Below are positions 15,232-26,434 of a DNA stretch of 32,499 nucleotides, piece after piece. Position numbers and translations under genes: made by a program. The notes under the pieces were generated by a model. That model did not search any database. It worked only from the letters and a program-made list of their open reading frames with translations, and was not told where the DNA came from. Position 1 is the stretch's first letter. The number at the start of each line of letters is the position of its first letter. Source of the DNA: an uncultured Candidatus Saccharibacteria bacterium (lineage in GTDB: Bacteria > Patescibacteriota > Saccharimonadia > Saccharimonadales > Saccharimonadaceae); assembly GCA_947304335.1 (NCBI GenBank), contig CAMZAW010000005.1:1-32499 (forward strand). Direction: 5' to 3'.

Positions 15232-15251
<20 letters not shown>
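14373..15251 (+). CDS. htpX: HtpX membrane zinc metalloprotease
   Basis: HtpX degrades misfolded membrane proteins. Two membrane segments lie near residues 13-33 and 37-58. The zinc motif HEMSH is at His140-Glu141-His144, and the third ligand is the Glu of REYLADA (Glu216). A second hydrophobic pair lies around 155-210. At 292 residues it has the usual length. It starts 9 nt after lemA with GGAG as ribosome site, in one operon. The 3' end overlaps the next gene by 20 nt. Confidence 0.95.
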
Positions 15252-18917
<3,666 letters not shown>

Positions 18918-18923
18918 AACTTT

Positions 18924-18932
18924 AGGATAGCA
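18924..18932 (-). promoter_or_regulatory. Extended -10 promoter of the TRIC gene (leaderless)
   Basis: TG-C-TATCCT on the minus strand, 6 nt before the ATG at 18917. This site decides the start codon. Confidence 0.5.
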
Positions 18933-18955
18933 CATCTTATCGCTCTCTTAAATTC

Positions 18956-18984
18956 TTGACTTTTAAGCGTAAGTGTGATATAAT
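18956..18984 (+). promoter_or_regulatory. Strong promoter of the 19031-19773 gene pair
   Basis: TTGACT (18956-18961), 17-nt spacer, TATAAT (18979-18984) with an extended TG. The leader is ~40 nt and contains AGGAGGT (19014-19020). Confidence 0.7.
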
Positions 18985-19030
18985 ATAAAGACAGGCCCTA
19001 TATTCCAAAAAAGAGGAGGTGCTTAGCGTA

Positions 19031-19492
19031 ATGAGCGAAGAGTATAGAATTAAAAAAGGCCCGAGTAATAGACAAATTATGGAGTCTTTCCATAGGACTA
19101 TCGGGTTGGAAGAAGCGAAAATCAAAGAGACTGGCGCGAGGGATGATGTAAACTTTACGCTTGTCGGAAAAGACGGCAAGACAGTAAAGTACTATGGGCA
19201 TGTAACGGGGGTCAGAGCTGCCAACAATAGTATTGTTGACCCCGAAGGAACGGCAGTTCTTTACGTCGAAGGAATTTTCCACGAGGACGGCGAGCCGTGG
19301 CCAAAGCATTTTATGGTCTTTGTCGATTATAACACAAGAGACAAGAAGAGAGCTTCAGGCCATGCAAGAATCTATAAAGGCCGGATTAAACCGGTCAGTC
19401 ATGCCCACAAGGCTAAGGATACAAGCGGCAAATCGTCCCAGAAAAGATGGCGTTACAAGAAGCCGTATAGAAAAGGAGGTGGCGCACATTGA
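19031..19492 (+). CDS. Small unknown protein, first of a coupled pair
   Basis: 153 residues; no family recognised. The central part is beta-rich (VNFTLVGKDGKTVKYYGHVTG, GTAVLYVEGIFHEDGEPW, KHFMVFVDYNTRDKK), and the C-terminal ~45 residues are Lys/Arg/Gly/His-rich and likely disordered, perhaps nucleic-acid binding (inference). I chose the ATG at 19031, 10 nt after a full AGGAGGT; the in-frame GTG at 19019 lies in the Shine-Dalgarno sequence itself. The stop overlaps the TTG start of the next gene (TTGA). A consensus Shine-Dalgarno sequence is unusual for this window. Confidence 0.75.
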   Translation: MSEEYRIKKGPSNRQIMESFHRTIGLEEAKIKETGARDDVNFTLVGKDGKTVKYYGHVTGVRAANNSIVDPEGTAVLYVEGIFHEDGEPWPKHFMVFVDYNTRDKKRASGHARIYKGRIKPVSHAHKAKDTSGKSSQKRWRYKKPYRKGGGAH

Positions 19493-19773
19493 GAATTTTT
19501 CTCAACTGCAGGGACAAGCCAATCGGTACCATCAGAGGTATCGCACGGCGAAAACAGCTCGACGTAGCTGATGTCATACTGCTACGCAAGGTCGTGGTAA
19601 ACGGAAACGGCGAAGATATGCGCCTAATCATTTGCTACGACTACAGCAAGCTGGAATTCGAAAAGCCAAACATTGTCAAGAACCGCGATAAGCAAAAAAT
19701 TGGTACTTATCAAGATGTTCGCCTGGACTGTGAGGAAGTTCGAGTCATCACGCTCGCTGACTATTATGCGTGA
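19489..19773 (+). CDS. Small unknown protein with TTG start, second of the pair
   Basis: 94 residues, no family recognised; a compact alternating pattern (RIFLNCRDKPIGTIRGIARR, DVILLRKVVVNGNGEDMRLIICYDYSKLEFE) suggests a small alpha/beta fold. The start is TTG at 19489, which shares TGA with the upstream stop and follows AAGGAGGT (19473-19480) by 8 nt, so translation is probably coupled. A strong terminator follows at 19780. Confidence 0.7.
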   Translation: MRIFLNCRDKPIGTIRGIARRKQLDVADVILLRKVVVNGNGEDMRLIICYDYSKLEFEKPNIVKNRDKQKIGTYQDVRLDCEEVRVITLADYYA

Positions 19774-19779
19774 ATGTAA

Positions 19780-19812
19780 CCCTCGCCCCAAAAACGGGCG
19801 GGGGTTATTTTT
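19780..19812 (+). terminator. Intrinsic terminator of the small gene pair
   Basis: A nine-base GC-rich stem, 19780-19788 with 19796-19804 (one G-U pair), 7-nt loop, then TTATTTTT. Confidence 0.85.
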
Positions 19813-19844
19813 GTGCAAAACCTTGAAAAAATAAGGATAAGCAT

Positions 19845-19850
19845 TATAAT
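19845..19850 (+). promoter_or_regulatory. -10 box of the secreted repeat-protein gene
   Basis: TATAAT, giving a leader of about 65 nt. TTAGGGG lies 7-8 nt before the GTG start at 19923 and may serve as the ribosome site. Confidence 0.45.
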
Positions 19851-19922
19851 AATAAATAGTAGAGTTATAGAGTTACAAAAAATAAAACAAGAATAAACAT
19901 TAAAAATTGTTTAGGGGTAAGT

Positions 19923-22900
19923 GTGTCATACACTAAGTTTTGGCGCTGTGCCGTCAAAAGAGTTTTTGTACTGAGCGTGTTTTTTGCCGCTACGTTGATT
20001 CCTCTGAATGGGGAGGTTTTTGCCGACCCAGACGATGGCGCAACCCGTGCTAGTGATCCGACCGCCCAAGCATATCTTACTATTAATACCGCAGAAGCAA
20101 TTGAAGTCGCCGTAACACCAGGGGTATTTAATTCGGCATCATCAACGGTAGTTATCAGAACCAACAACTTCACTGGTTACACAATGGTATTTTCTACCGT
20201 AAATGCCAACACGGATCTCGTTCATACGCAAGATAGCTCCGCTACTATCCCAACCATCACCTTGCCATCTGGTAGAGATAGTATTCTCGCGAGTGAATTC
20301 TCTGGCGCCGAATACGGCTACAGCCTAAACGGCACCGACTACATGCCCGTCGTAAATGATGTCGTAAAAACTGGTAGCCGAGGGACCGACAGTTTTGGTC
20401 TTACCATCGGCGTACTCACCGAAACTAACACCTTGGCTGGCGATTACGAGCAAACTCTGACTATTACCGCAGTCGCCAACGCGCCATCCGTTTCAATAAC
20501 TTATAACCAAAACACCACCGACACTGTTACAAATTTGCCGGCTCAGGACGAATTTACGTTAAGCGATAATACGGTAACTATTTCCAATAAAACTCCAGTA
20601 CGCAGTGGTTATGATTTTATTGGCTGGGAAGATAGTGTAACAAATGAAATATTTATGCCGTCCGACACTTTCACTGCAGACACGACCATCGCCAATGTCA
20701 GAATTCTTAACGCGGTCTGGGAACTCCAATGTACTGGTATCTGCTATGACGGTAACGGAGACGACGGCACTGGCTCGATGGCGGCTCAAAACGTTGCAAC
20801 GGGAAACACAGCTACGCTAAGAGCACCAAACTTTAGAAAACCAGGCTACGGCTTTTTGGGTTGGAATACGAAGGCTGATGGCACTGGTATTTTGTATGGT
20901 CCAAACGAGACAATCCCGGTTACGCAGCCAGTTCGTCTTTGGCTTTATGCTACATGGATTGCACCAGAGCAGGGCGTAACATTACAAACCTTCAACAAAG
21001 AAGTAGAACCATATAGCTCTTACGAAAAAGGTACGGTTATCGCTCTTCGCGATGAACGCGATGGTAACGTTTATGCGGTTGCCAAACTCGCTGATGAAAA
21101 CTGGTGGATAACCGAAAACCTCCGTCTTAACCCTTCAGATGCAAACACCACGATCACTACGACGAATTCCAATAATCCATCATCGTCCTTTGTTCAAGAA
21201 CTCGAAACTACCTACAAAGGCCAAGACATTAGTCCGTGGAAGACTTGTAGCGTGAGCGATGCAGACTGCTACAACCAAATTTCCTACAGCGCAGACTTTA
21301 TTAATATGGGCAACCAATCAAGCCCAAACAGTATGCAATTAAACACTGCCTGGTATTCGTACGGCGTACTTTATAACTGGTACACTGCAAACGGCGGCGG
21401 CAGTGGCGATATTTGCCCGGCTGGCTGGCATCTCCCTACCGGCGGCAATGGTGAGTTTAGAAACCTAGATTTGGCTCTTGGCGGCAACGGCGAATCTCGC
21501 GGCGGCGCCAACGTTTCCGCTAACTGGCGTAAGGCTCCATATAACTTTACTTACGCAGGTTACATAGATGGCACTAGTAGCTGGACCGCTGGTTCAAACG
21601 GTAACTACTGGTCCAGTACGCCTGGCTACCGCTTAGTAATGTATAACGATAATCTCCGCCCAGGCACGGACTGGTGGTATATGGGTCGTGGCCACAGCGT
21701 GCGCTGTATTGCTAATTCATCCGTTAACTATACTCTAAGCTATGACGCCAACCAAGGTACCGACGCACCAAGCTCGCAGTCCGGCACTACGGTTTTGCAC
21801 TACTATAATTTTACAATCAGCAATTCTGCTCCAACCCGCAGCGGTTACAACTTCCTAGGTTGGTCAACGGATTCTTCCGCTACTGCTGCCGATTATCAAT
21901 CGGGAGCGGTAGTCACAGTTCACGAGAATACTATGCTTTATGCGGTCTGGGAAAAGATTTGCAACGGCGTTTGTTATGTTGGTAATTCGGATGATGGTAC
22001 CGGCACGATGCCAGACCAAAGCCCGAACTTTGACTCGACCGCCAGGCTGTGGGCGCCAAACTTCAGTAAACCAGGTTACGGCTTTGCTGGTTGGAACACT
22101 GAGCCAGACGGTACCGGCACCATGTATGGGCCAAACGAAAAAATCACTATGCCAGCCTCTGGCAAAATCTGGCTTTATGCAATCTGGGTAGAATCCACTG
22201 GCACTCTCCAGGGCTTCGATTGTAATACGCTTGCAAGCGGTGCCGTTACGGCTCTCACTGATACGCGCGACAATCAAACCTACGCTGTGGCTAAACTTGC
22301 CGACGGCAAATGCTGGATGACTGAAAACCTTCGCCTCAATCCACAAGACGCCAATACGACGATTGATAGTACGAATACCAACAATCCAAGCTCAGGCTTT
22401 GTTTCAACCATTGCAAATAATTACAAAGGAAATGAATCAGTAACGACTTGGAACACTTGTAACTATGCCGCTGCGAACTGTTTTAATCAGGTGTCCTTTA
22501 GCTCTGCCAACATCAACCGTGGGTATACCGCAAGTCCAACTACCAATAACCAAACCACATCTTGGTATGCATACGGCATGCTTTATAACTGGTACACCGC
22601 CACTACTGGATACGGCACATACAATATGAGTAGCGGAACCACGGCGGGCGACATTTGTCCGTCCGGTTGGCACTTACCGCATGGTAAGACCGGCAATGAT
22701 CTCGAAGTCTTAAGTAACGCCCTAGCTGACGCCGGCGTTGCTAACTCGTGGAAAAACTATCCAAACAACTTTGTCCTTAATGGGTACTACTATGGCGCGA
22801 ATGCAACGAACCGAAATTCTTTCGGGTATTATTGGGCGGCTACAGCATTTAACCCAGGGTATAATTCGTCACATAATATTACCATATACGGTAATAGCGA

Positions 22901-24233
22901 CGAGGCTGTCTACAATACATTTAACAGGTCAAATGGTGCAGCTGTCCGCTGCCTCGTGGAGCCAACATCAACATTCACTTTGTCGTATGATGCGAATGGT
23001 GGCGAAGGTGAACCAGCAGATCAATCGGCAACTGATATATTTACTGGCCACACCTTTACTATTAGTTCTACCGCCCCAACTCGTAGCGGATACGGATTCC
23101 TTGGCTGGTCTACTGACTCTTCCGCGACAGCTGCCGACTACCAACCAAGCGGGAGTATTACTGTGACTGATGCCGAAACCACCCTTTACGCCGTGTGGGA
23201 AGAACTTGGTATCGTTTATCACGGCAATGGTGATGACGGAATTGGCACGATGGATAAGCAGGCCGCCGAACCAAACAGTGAAGTAATGCTTGACGCCTCC
23301 AATTTCTCGCGCTCAGGTTATGGTTTTGCCGGTTGGAATACCAAATCCGACGGCACAGGCACACTGTATGGGCCGAACCAAACTATTACAATGCCAGGAA
23401 ATGGCAAGCTCGATCTTTATGCGCATTGGGTAGCTTCAGCTGGCGATTTGCAATCGTTTGACTGTAGTACTTTAACCGCTGGAGCCATTACGGCTCTCAC
23501 GGATACTCGTGATAACCAAACCTACGCCGTTTCCAAACTCGCCGACGGCAAGTGTTGGATGATTGAGAACCTGCGTCTCGATCTATCTAATACCAGCATT
23601 ACCATTACAGCCAATAATACCAATAGTTCAGATTCTACTTTCATAACAGCAGCTAATAATCATCCAGCCAGCACAGATTCTTGGTGCGCAGCCAGTAATT
23701 CCACTTGTAGTAATCAGATTGTCTATAACAACAACAATATAACCCGTGCAGATGCTGATGCACACTACAGCTATGGTGTTTATTACAACTGGTATACCGC
23801 CACCGCCGGCAACGGTCTCTATGAAACAGCTAGCAGGGATGCGATTGGCGATATCTGCCCAGCCGGTTGGCACTTGCCTACTGGCGCTGAGTCGAGTTCG
23901 CCTGAGTTTGGCGCACTCAGCAATGCCCTCGGTGGTTACACGAACGCCAACGGCGCGGCATGGAATATGAATAATTCCACGACTCCAACCGGCACCGAGA
24001 TGTCCGAGATTCTTCGCACCGCTCCAAATAACTTCATGTATTCTGGTTTTTACTTTAGCGAATCTAGCGGCTCATCAATACGTAATCGTGGTATCAAAGG
24101 ATATTACTGGACGACTAGAGCATTTGGTTCGTATGGCGCACGTCTTTTGTCCATAGACGACACGGCAGTAAACCCAGGTACAGCTACCGACTCTAAATAT
24201 GATGGAGCCCCAGTTCGCTGCCTCGCTAATTAA
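19923..24233 (+). CDS. Secreted protein with InlB-type repeats and three FISUMP domains
   Basis: 1436 residues starting at GTG. A signal peptide (basic MSYTKFWRCAVKR, hydrophobic core, cleavage after VFA at 34) shows export. Residues ~40-185 form a beta-rich domain. A module follows three times: two InlB/Listeria-Bacteroides-type repeats (GYxFxGW...LYAVW), then a Fibrobacter-succinogenes major paralogous (FISUMP) domain. Repeats begin near 190, 274, 602, 679, 1017 and 1095; FISUMP domains cover ~354-598, 762-1012 and 1176-1436, each with LADxxWWxTENLRL-like, GDIC-P-GWHLP and VRC motifs. No sortase motif or C-terminal membrane segment is seen, so it is free or held non-covalently. It is probably a host- or surface-binding protein (inference). 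FISUMP 1 lacks a Cys pair that the other two have. Confidence 0.93.
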   Translation: MSYTKFWRCAVKRVFVLSVFFAATLIPLNGEVFADPDDGATRASDPTAQAYLTINTAEAIEVAVTPGVFNSASSTVVIRTNNFTGYTMVFSTVNANTDLVHTQDSSATIPTITLPSGRDSILASEFSGAEYGYSLNGTDYMPVVNDVVKTGSRGTDSFGLTIGVLTETNTLAGDYEQTLTITAVANAPSVSITYNQNTTDTVTNLPAQDEFTLSDNTVTISNKTPVRSGYDFIGWEDSVTNEIFMPSDTFTADTTIANVRILNAVWELQCTGICYDGNGDDGTGSMAAQNVATGNTATLRAPNFRKPGYGFLGWNTKADGTGILYGPNETIPVTQPVRLWLYATWIAPEQGVTLQTFNKEVEPYSSYEKGTVIALRDERDGNVYAVAKLADENWWITENLRLNPSDANTTITTTNSNNPSSSFVQELETTYKGQDISPWKTCSVSDADCYNQISYSADFINMGNQSSPNSMQLNTAWYSYGVLYNWYTANGGGSGDICPAGWHLPTGGNGEFRNLDLALGGNGESRGGANVSANWRKAPYNFTYAGYIDGTSSWTAGSNGNYWSSTPGYRLVMYNDNLRPGTDWWYMGRGHSVRCIANSSVNYTLSYDANQGTDAPSSQSGTTVLHYYNFTISNSAPTRSGYNFLGWSTDSSATAADYQSGAVVTVHENTMLYAVWEKICNGVCYVGNSDDGTGTMPDQSPNFDSTARLWAPNFSKPGYGFAGWNTEPDGTGTMYGPNEKITMPASGKIWLYAIWVESTGTLQGFDCNTLASGAVTALTDTRDNQTYAVAKLADGKCWMTENLRLNPQDANTTIDSTNTNNPSSGFVSTIANNYKGNESVTTWNTCNYAAANCFNQVSFSSANINRGYTASPTTNNQTTSWYAYGMLYNWYTATTGYGTYNMSSGTTAGDICPSGWHLPHGKTGNDLEVLSNALADAGVANSWKNYPNNFVLNGYYYGANATNRNSFGYYWAATAFNPGYNSSHNITIYGNSDEAVYNTFNRSNGAAVRCLVEPTSTFTLSYDANGGEGEPADQSATDIFTGHTFTISSTAPTRSGYGFLGWSTDSSATAADYQPSGSITVTDAETTLYAVWEELGIVYHGNGDDGIGTMDKQAAEPNSEVMLDASNFSRSGYGFAGWNTKSDGTGTLYGPNQTITMPGNGKLDLYAHWVASAGDLQSFDCSTLTAGAITALTDTRDNQTYAVSKLADGKCWMIENLRLDLSNTSITITANNTNSSDSTFITAANNHPASTDSWCAASNSTCSNQIVYNNNNITRADADAHYSYGVYYNWYTATAGNGLYETASRDAIGDICPAGWHLPTGAESSSPEFGALSNALGGYTNANGAAWNMNNSTTPTGTEMSEILRTAPNNFMYSGFYFSESSGSSIRNRGIKGYYWTTRAFGSYGARLLSIDDTAVNPGTATDSKYDGAPVRCLAN

Positions 24234-24278
24234 ATGATTGAATATAAAAGGAAAGGATAACGAATAATCAACAAAAAA

Positions 24279-24345
24279 GGAGAGGACGCTCGCAGAAGCT
24301 CGCTATCCGCCTACGGCGGGCGAACTCCTCGGAGTTCGCCTCTCC
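24279..24345 (+). repeat. Branched inverted-repeat element downstream of the secreted protein
   Basis: The outer stem GGAGAGG (24279-24285) pairs with CCTCTCC (24339-24345). It encloses a hairpin 24307-24311/24315-24319 (CCGCC/GGCGG, loop TAC) and a perfect 9-bp hairpin 24320-24328/24331-24339, plus a direct repeat of GCTCGC. It could be an RNA structure protecting the mRNA 3' end or a mobile-type palindromic repeat. Confidence 0.55.
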
Positions 24346-24358
24346 TGCAAAAATAATC

Positions 24359-24400
24359 AAAGAAATAAAAACAACCCTCGCGGGTTCTTTTTATTTCTTT
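24359..24400. terminator. Bidirectional terminator between the secreted protein and tRNA-Glu
   Basis: The 19-base arms 24359-24377 and 24382-24400 pair with a single C-C mismatch around a 4-nt loop. The stem has an A-rich left arm and a T-rich right arm, so it can terminate both the plus-strand gene and the minus-strand tRNA-Glu, whose CCA end touches it. Confidence 0.85.
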
Positions 24401-24474
24401 GGTGATCTCGAGGAGAGTCGAACTCCTATTGACGGGATGAAAACCCGTTGTACTAACCGTTATACTACGAGACC
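24400..24474 (-). tRNA. tRNA-Glu (anticodon UUC)
   Basis: On the minus strand GGTCTCG pairs with CGAGATC (one G-U pair). The anticodon stem ACGGG/CCCGT closes TTTTCAT, giving TTC at 24439-24441. The T-arm GGAGTTCGACTCTCC is canonical. Discriminator A and an encoded CCA (24400-24402) are present. Confidence 0.97.
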
Positions 24475-24494
24475 ATAGTTAGTTAACATGATAT

Positions 24495-24500
24495 ATTATA
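24495..24500 (-). promoter_or_regulatory. -10 box of tRNA-Glu
   Basis: TATAAT on the minus strand, 20 nt before the tRNA 5' end. No clear -35 box. Confidence 0.5.
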
Positions 24501-24510
24501 TTAGATTTAC

Positions 24511-24948
24511 CTAAAAATTGCAAGAGTATTTGTATTCTACGTGGTAATTGGTCTTGCCATATGGAGCGTCTGGAATGATGCGCACCGATGTGGCGTTGAT
24601 GTCGCAATAGCGGCCAATTTCGTCGACTTCGTCGGCGTGTTTACCGTTTTCATACAGCAACAACTGCCTCAAAGGCACTTCCGAAAAACCGTGTTCGCTG
24701 TATTTTCCCATCAGGGTTTCGCGGTTTCTTTCTGGAATCGAGCTAGTAAATTTGTCAAAATAATACTCTTCATAATACTCGTGCGCGAGGGCCTCGATGC
24801 GACCTTTAATGCGCTGTTCTGGGGTAGAGAATAAGCTAACCAATGTAACTACCGTCACCAAAATCACACAAATCACAATAATTATCATCGTGGTTTTGCG
24901 AGAAATTTTCACTAATTTATTTAGACGTTTGATGCATGGCCTAGTCAT
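24511..24948 (-). CDS. Small single-pass membrane protein, unknown
   Basis: 145 residues, no family recognised. A basic N-terminus (residues 1-19) is followed by one hydrophobic segment (about 20-42), then a charged, probably extracytoplasmic domain with helices (EQRIKGRIEALAHEYYEEYYFDKF) and two Cys (CDINATS, YSCNF) that could form a disulfide. It resembles a pilin-like or anchored binding protein only in general layout. The start is supported by a -10 box (TGA-TAAGAT) 6 nt upstream. It diverges from pyk with 44 nt between the start codons. Confidence 0.75.
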   Translation of the reverse strand: MTRPCIKRLNKLVKISRKTTMIIIVICVILVTVVTLVSLFSTPEQRIKGRIEALAHEYYEEYYFDKFTSSIPERNRETLMGKYSEHGFSEVPLRQLLLYENGKHADEVDEIGRYCDINATSVRIIPDAPYGKTNYHVEYKYSCNF

Positions 24949-24954
24949 AACACC

Positions 24955-24963
24955 ATCTTATCA
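24955..24963 (-). promoter_or_regulatory. Extended -10 promoter of the small membrane protein (leaderless)
   Basis: TG-A-TAAGAT on the minus strand, 6 nt before the ATG at 24948. Confidence 0.45.
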
Positions 24964-24977
24964 TAACATCTGACTTA

Positions 24978-24986
24978 TGGTAATAT
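24978..24986 (+). promoter_or_regulatory. Extended -10 promoter of pyk (leaderless)
   Basis: TG-G-TAATAT ends 6 nt before the ATG at 24993. Together with the site at 24955-24963 it makes a second divergent pair of leaderless promoters. Confidence 0.5.
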
Positions 24987-24992
24987 ATAACT

Positions 24993-26426
24993 ATGAGCAA
25001 ACTATTTAAACGTACCAAAATTCTAGCAACTATCGGGCCAGCTGTTGACTCCCCAGAAAAAATCGAAGAAATTATTATGGCCGGCGTGAATGCCTGCCGC
25101 CTTAACTGTTCCCACGGTTCCGACGAAGAACGCGCCCGCCACATTGGCTGGATCCGCGCCGCCGCTGCCAAAAAAGGCCGTTCTGTTGCGATTTTGCAAG
25201 ATTTGCAAGGGCCAAAAATCCGCCTTGGCATGCTTAAAGATAACCACCTAGATTTGAAAAAAGGCGATGAGCTAATCCTGGATTCTGCGCTCGAGAATCA
25301 CGACGGTGGGCTCACGGTCCCAGTGCAATACAATCTCGCCAGTAAGGTCAAGCCGGGTGAACCAATCTTCATGTTTGACGGCAAAATCAAAAGCCACGTC
25401 GTAGAAATTGTTTCCGACACTGCTATCAAAGTTGAAATCGAAAACGAAGGCTTCATTATGTCTAAAAAAGGCCTCAATCTTCCTGATACTGATTTTGGCG
25501 GCGATATTTTAACTCAGAAAGATCTCGACGATATTAAATTTGGTGCCGAACACGACTTTGATTATGTGGCGCTTTCATTTGTACAGAGCGCCAGTGACAT
25601 CGAAAAACTCAAACAGATTTTGTTGTCGCACGGTTCAACTGCTAAAGTAATCGCCAAAATTGAAACCAAAAAAGCCATCGAAACTGACGAAGCTTTGGAA
25701 GCTATCGTCAAAGCTGCCGATGGTATCATGGTGGCACGTGGCGACATGGCTGTCGAAGCTGGCGCCGAAGTTGTACCAATCGTCCAACGCAAACTCATCG
25801 CCCTTTGCCGCGCCAATTCCAAGCTTTGTATTGTGGCAACCCAAATGCTTAGCTCCATGGTAGATAATCCAGAACCAACTCGTGCTGAAGTTTCCGACGT
25901 AGCTATCGCCGTTATCCAAGGTGCCGACGTAGTGATGCTTTCCGATGAAACCGCGAACGGCAAATATCCACTCGAGACCGTGCAAGAAATGAAGAAAGTG
26001 ATTTTGTATGCGCAAAATCATTCTAGAGTTGCTACGATTTCGCAAGCTCCAACTGGTGACTTTGAAGTTTATAACGCAATTTCGCACGCTGCGGCTCGCC
26101 TCGCCGAAACCATTGATGCCGACGTGATTGTTTGCCAAACCAAATCTGGCACCACTTCGCGCTCAATCGCTGCGCAACGTCCAAACGTGCCAATCGTTTC
26201 CGTTACTGACAATGCACGCGTGGCCAACCAACTTGCTATGATTTATGCCAACACGGCATTTGTGCGCGAGTATTCCGATAATTACGGCTACGACTTAGCC
26301 AAAGAACTCAAAGAAAGTGGTTACATTCACACTAAAGACGGCAAAAAAGATTTGCTCGCAGTAATCGTTTCGGGTGGCAAAGATAAAATCGGCGGCACCG
26401 ACACCATTCAGGTCCGCTACGTTTAA
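24993..26426 (+). CDS. pyk: Pyruvate kinase
   Basis: Catalyses phosphoenolpyruvate + ADP to pyruvate + ATP, the last ATP-yielding step of glycolysis. 477 residues, normal length. The N-terminal TKILATIGPA, substrate motif RLNCSHG, DLQGPKIRLG, the Mg/K+ motif IAKIETKKAI and the active-site block DGIMVARGDMAVE are all present, and the C-terminal regulatory domain is complete. It is followed 8 nt later by pgk with a GGAGG ribosome site, so lower-glycolysis genes form an operon. Confidence 0.97.
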   Translation: MSKLFKRTKILATIGPAVDSPEKIEEIIMAGVNACRLNCSHGSDEERARHIGWIRAAAAKKGRSVAILQDLQGPKIRLGMLKDNHLDLKKGDELILDSALENHDGGLTVPVQYNLASKVKPGEPIFMFDGKIKSHVVEIVSDTAIKVEIENEGFIMSKKGLNLPDTDFGGDILTQKDLDDIKFGAEHDFDYVALSFVQSASDIEKLKQILLSHGSTAKVIAKIETKKAIETDEALEAIVKAADGIMVARGDMAVEAGAEVVPIVQRKLIALCRANSKLCIVATQMLSSMVDNPEPTRAEVSDVAIAVIQGADVVMLSDETANGKYPLETVQEMKKVILYAQNHSRVATISQAPTGDFEVYNAISHAAARLAETIDADVIVCQTKSGTTSRSIAAQRPNVPIVSVTDNARVANQLAMIYANTAFVREYSDNYGYDLAKELKESGYIHTKDGKKDLLAVIVSGGKDKIGGTDTIQVRYV

Positions 26427-26434
26427 GGAGGATT

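Noticed and set aside
18918-18935. Longer start (MCYPKV) for the TRIC gene
   Set aside because: It would lie within the -10 promoter box whose spacing fits the start at 18917.
19019-19030. GTG start at 19019 for the small unknown gene
   Set aside because: The GTG overlaps the AGGAGGT ribosome site; the ATG at 19031 has ideal spacing.
21864-22346. 160-codon minus-strand frame in the secreted protein gene
   Set aside because: Mirror of the repetitive plus-strand coding sequence; no start signals.
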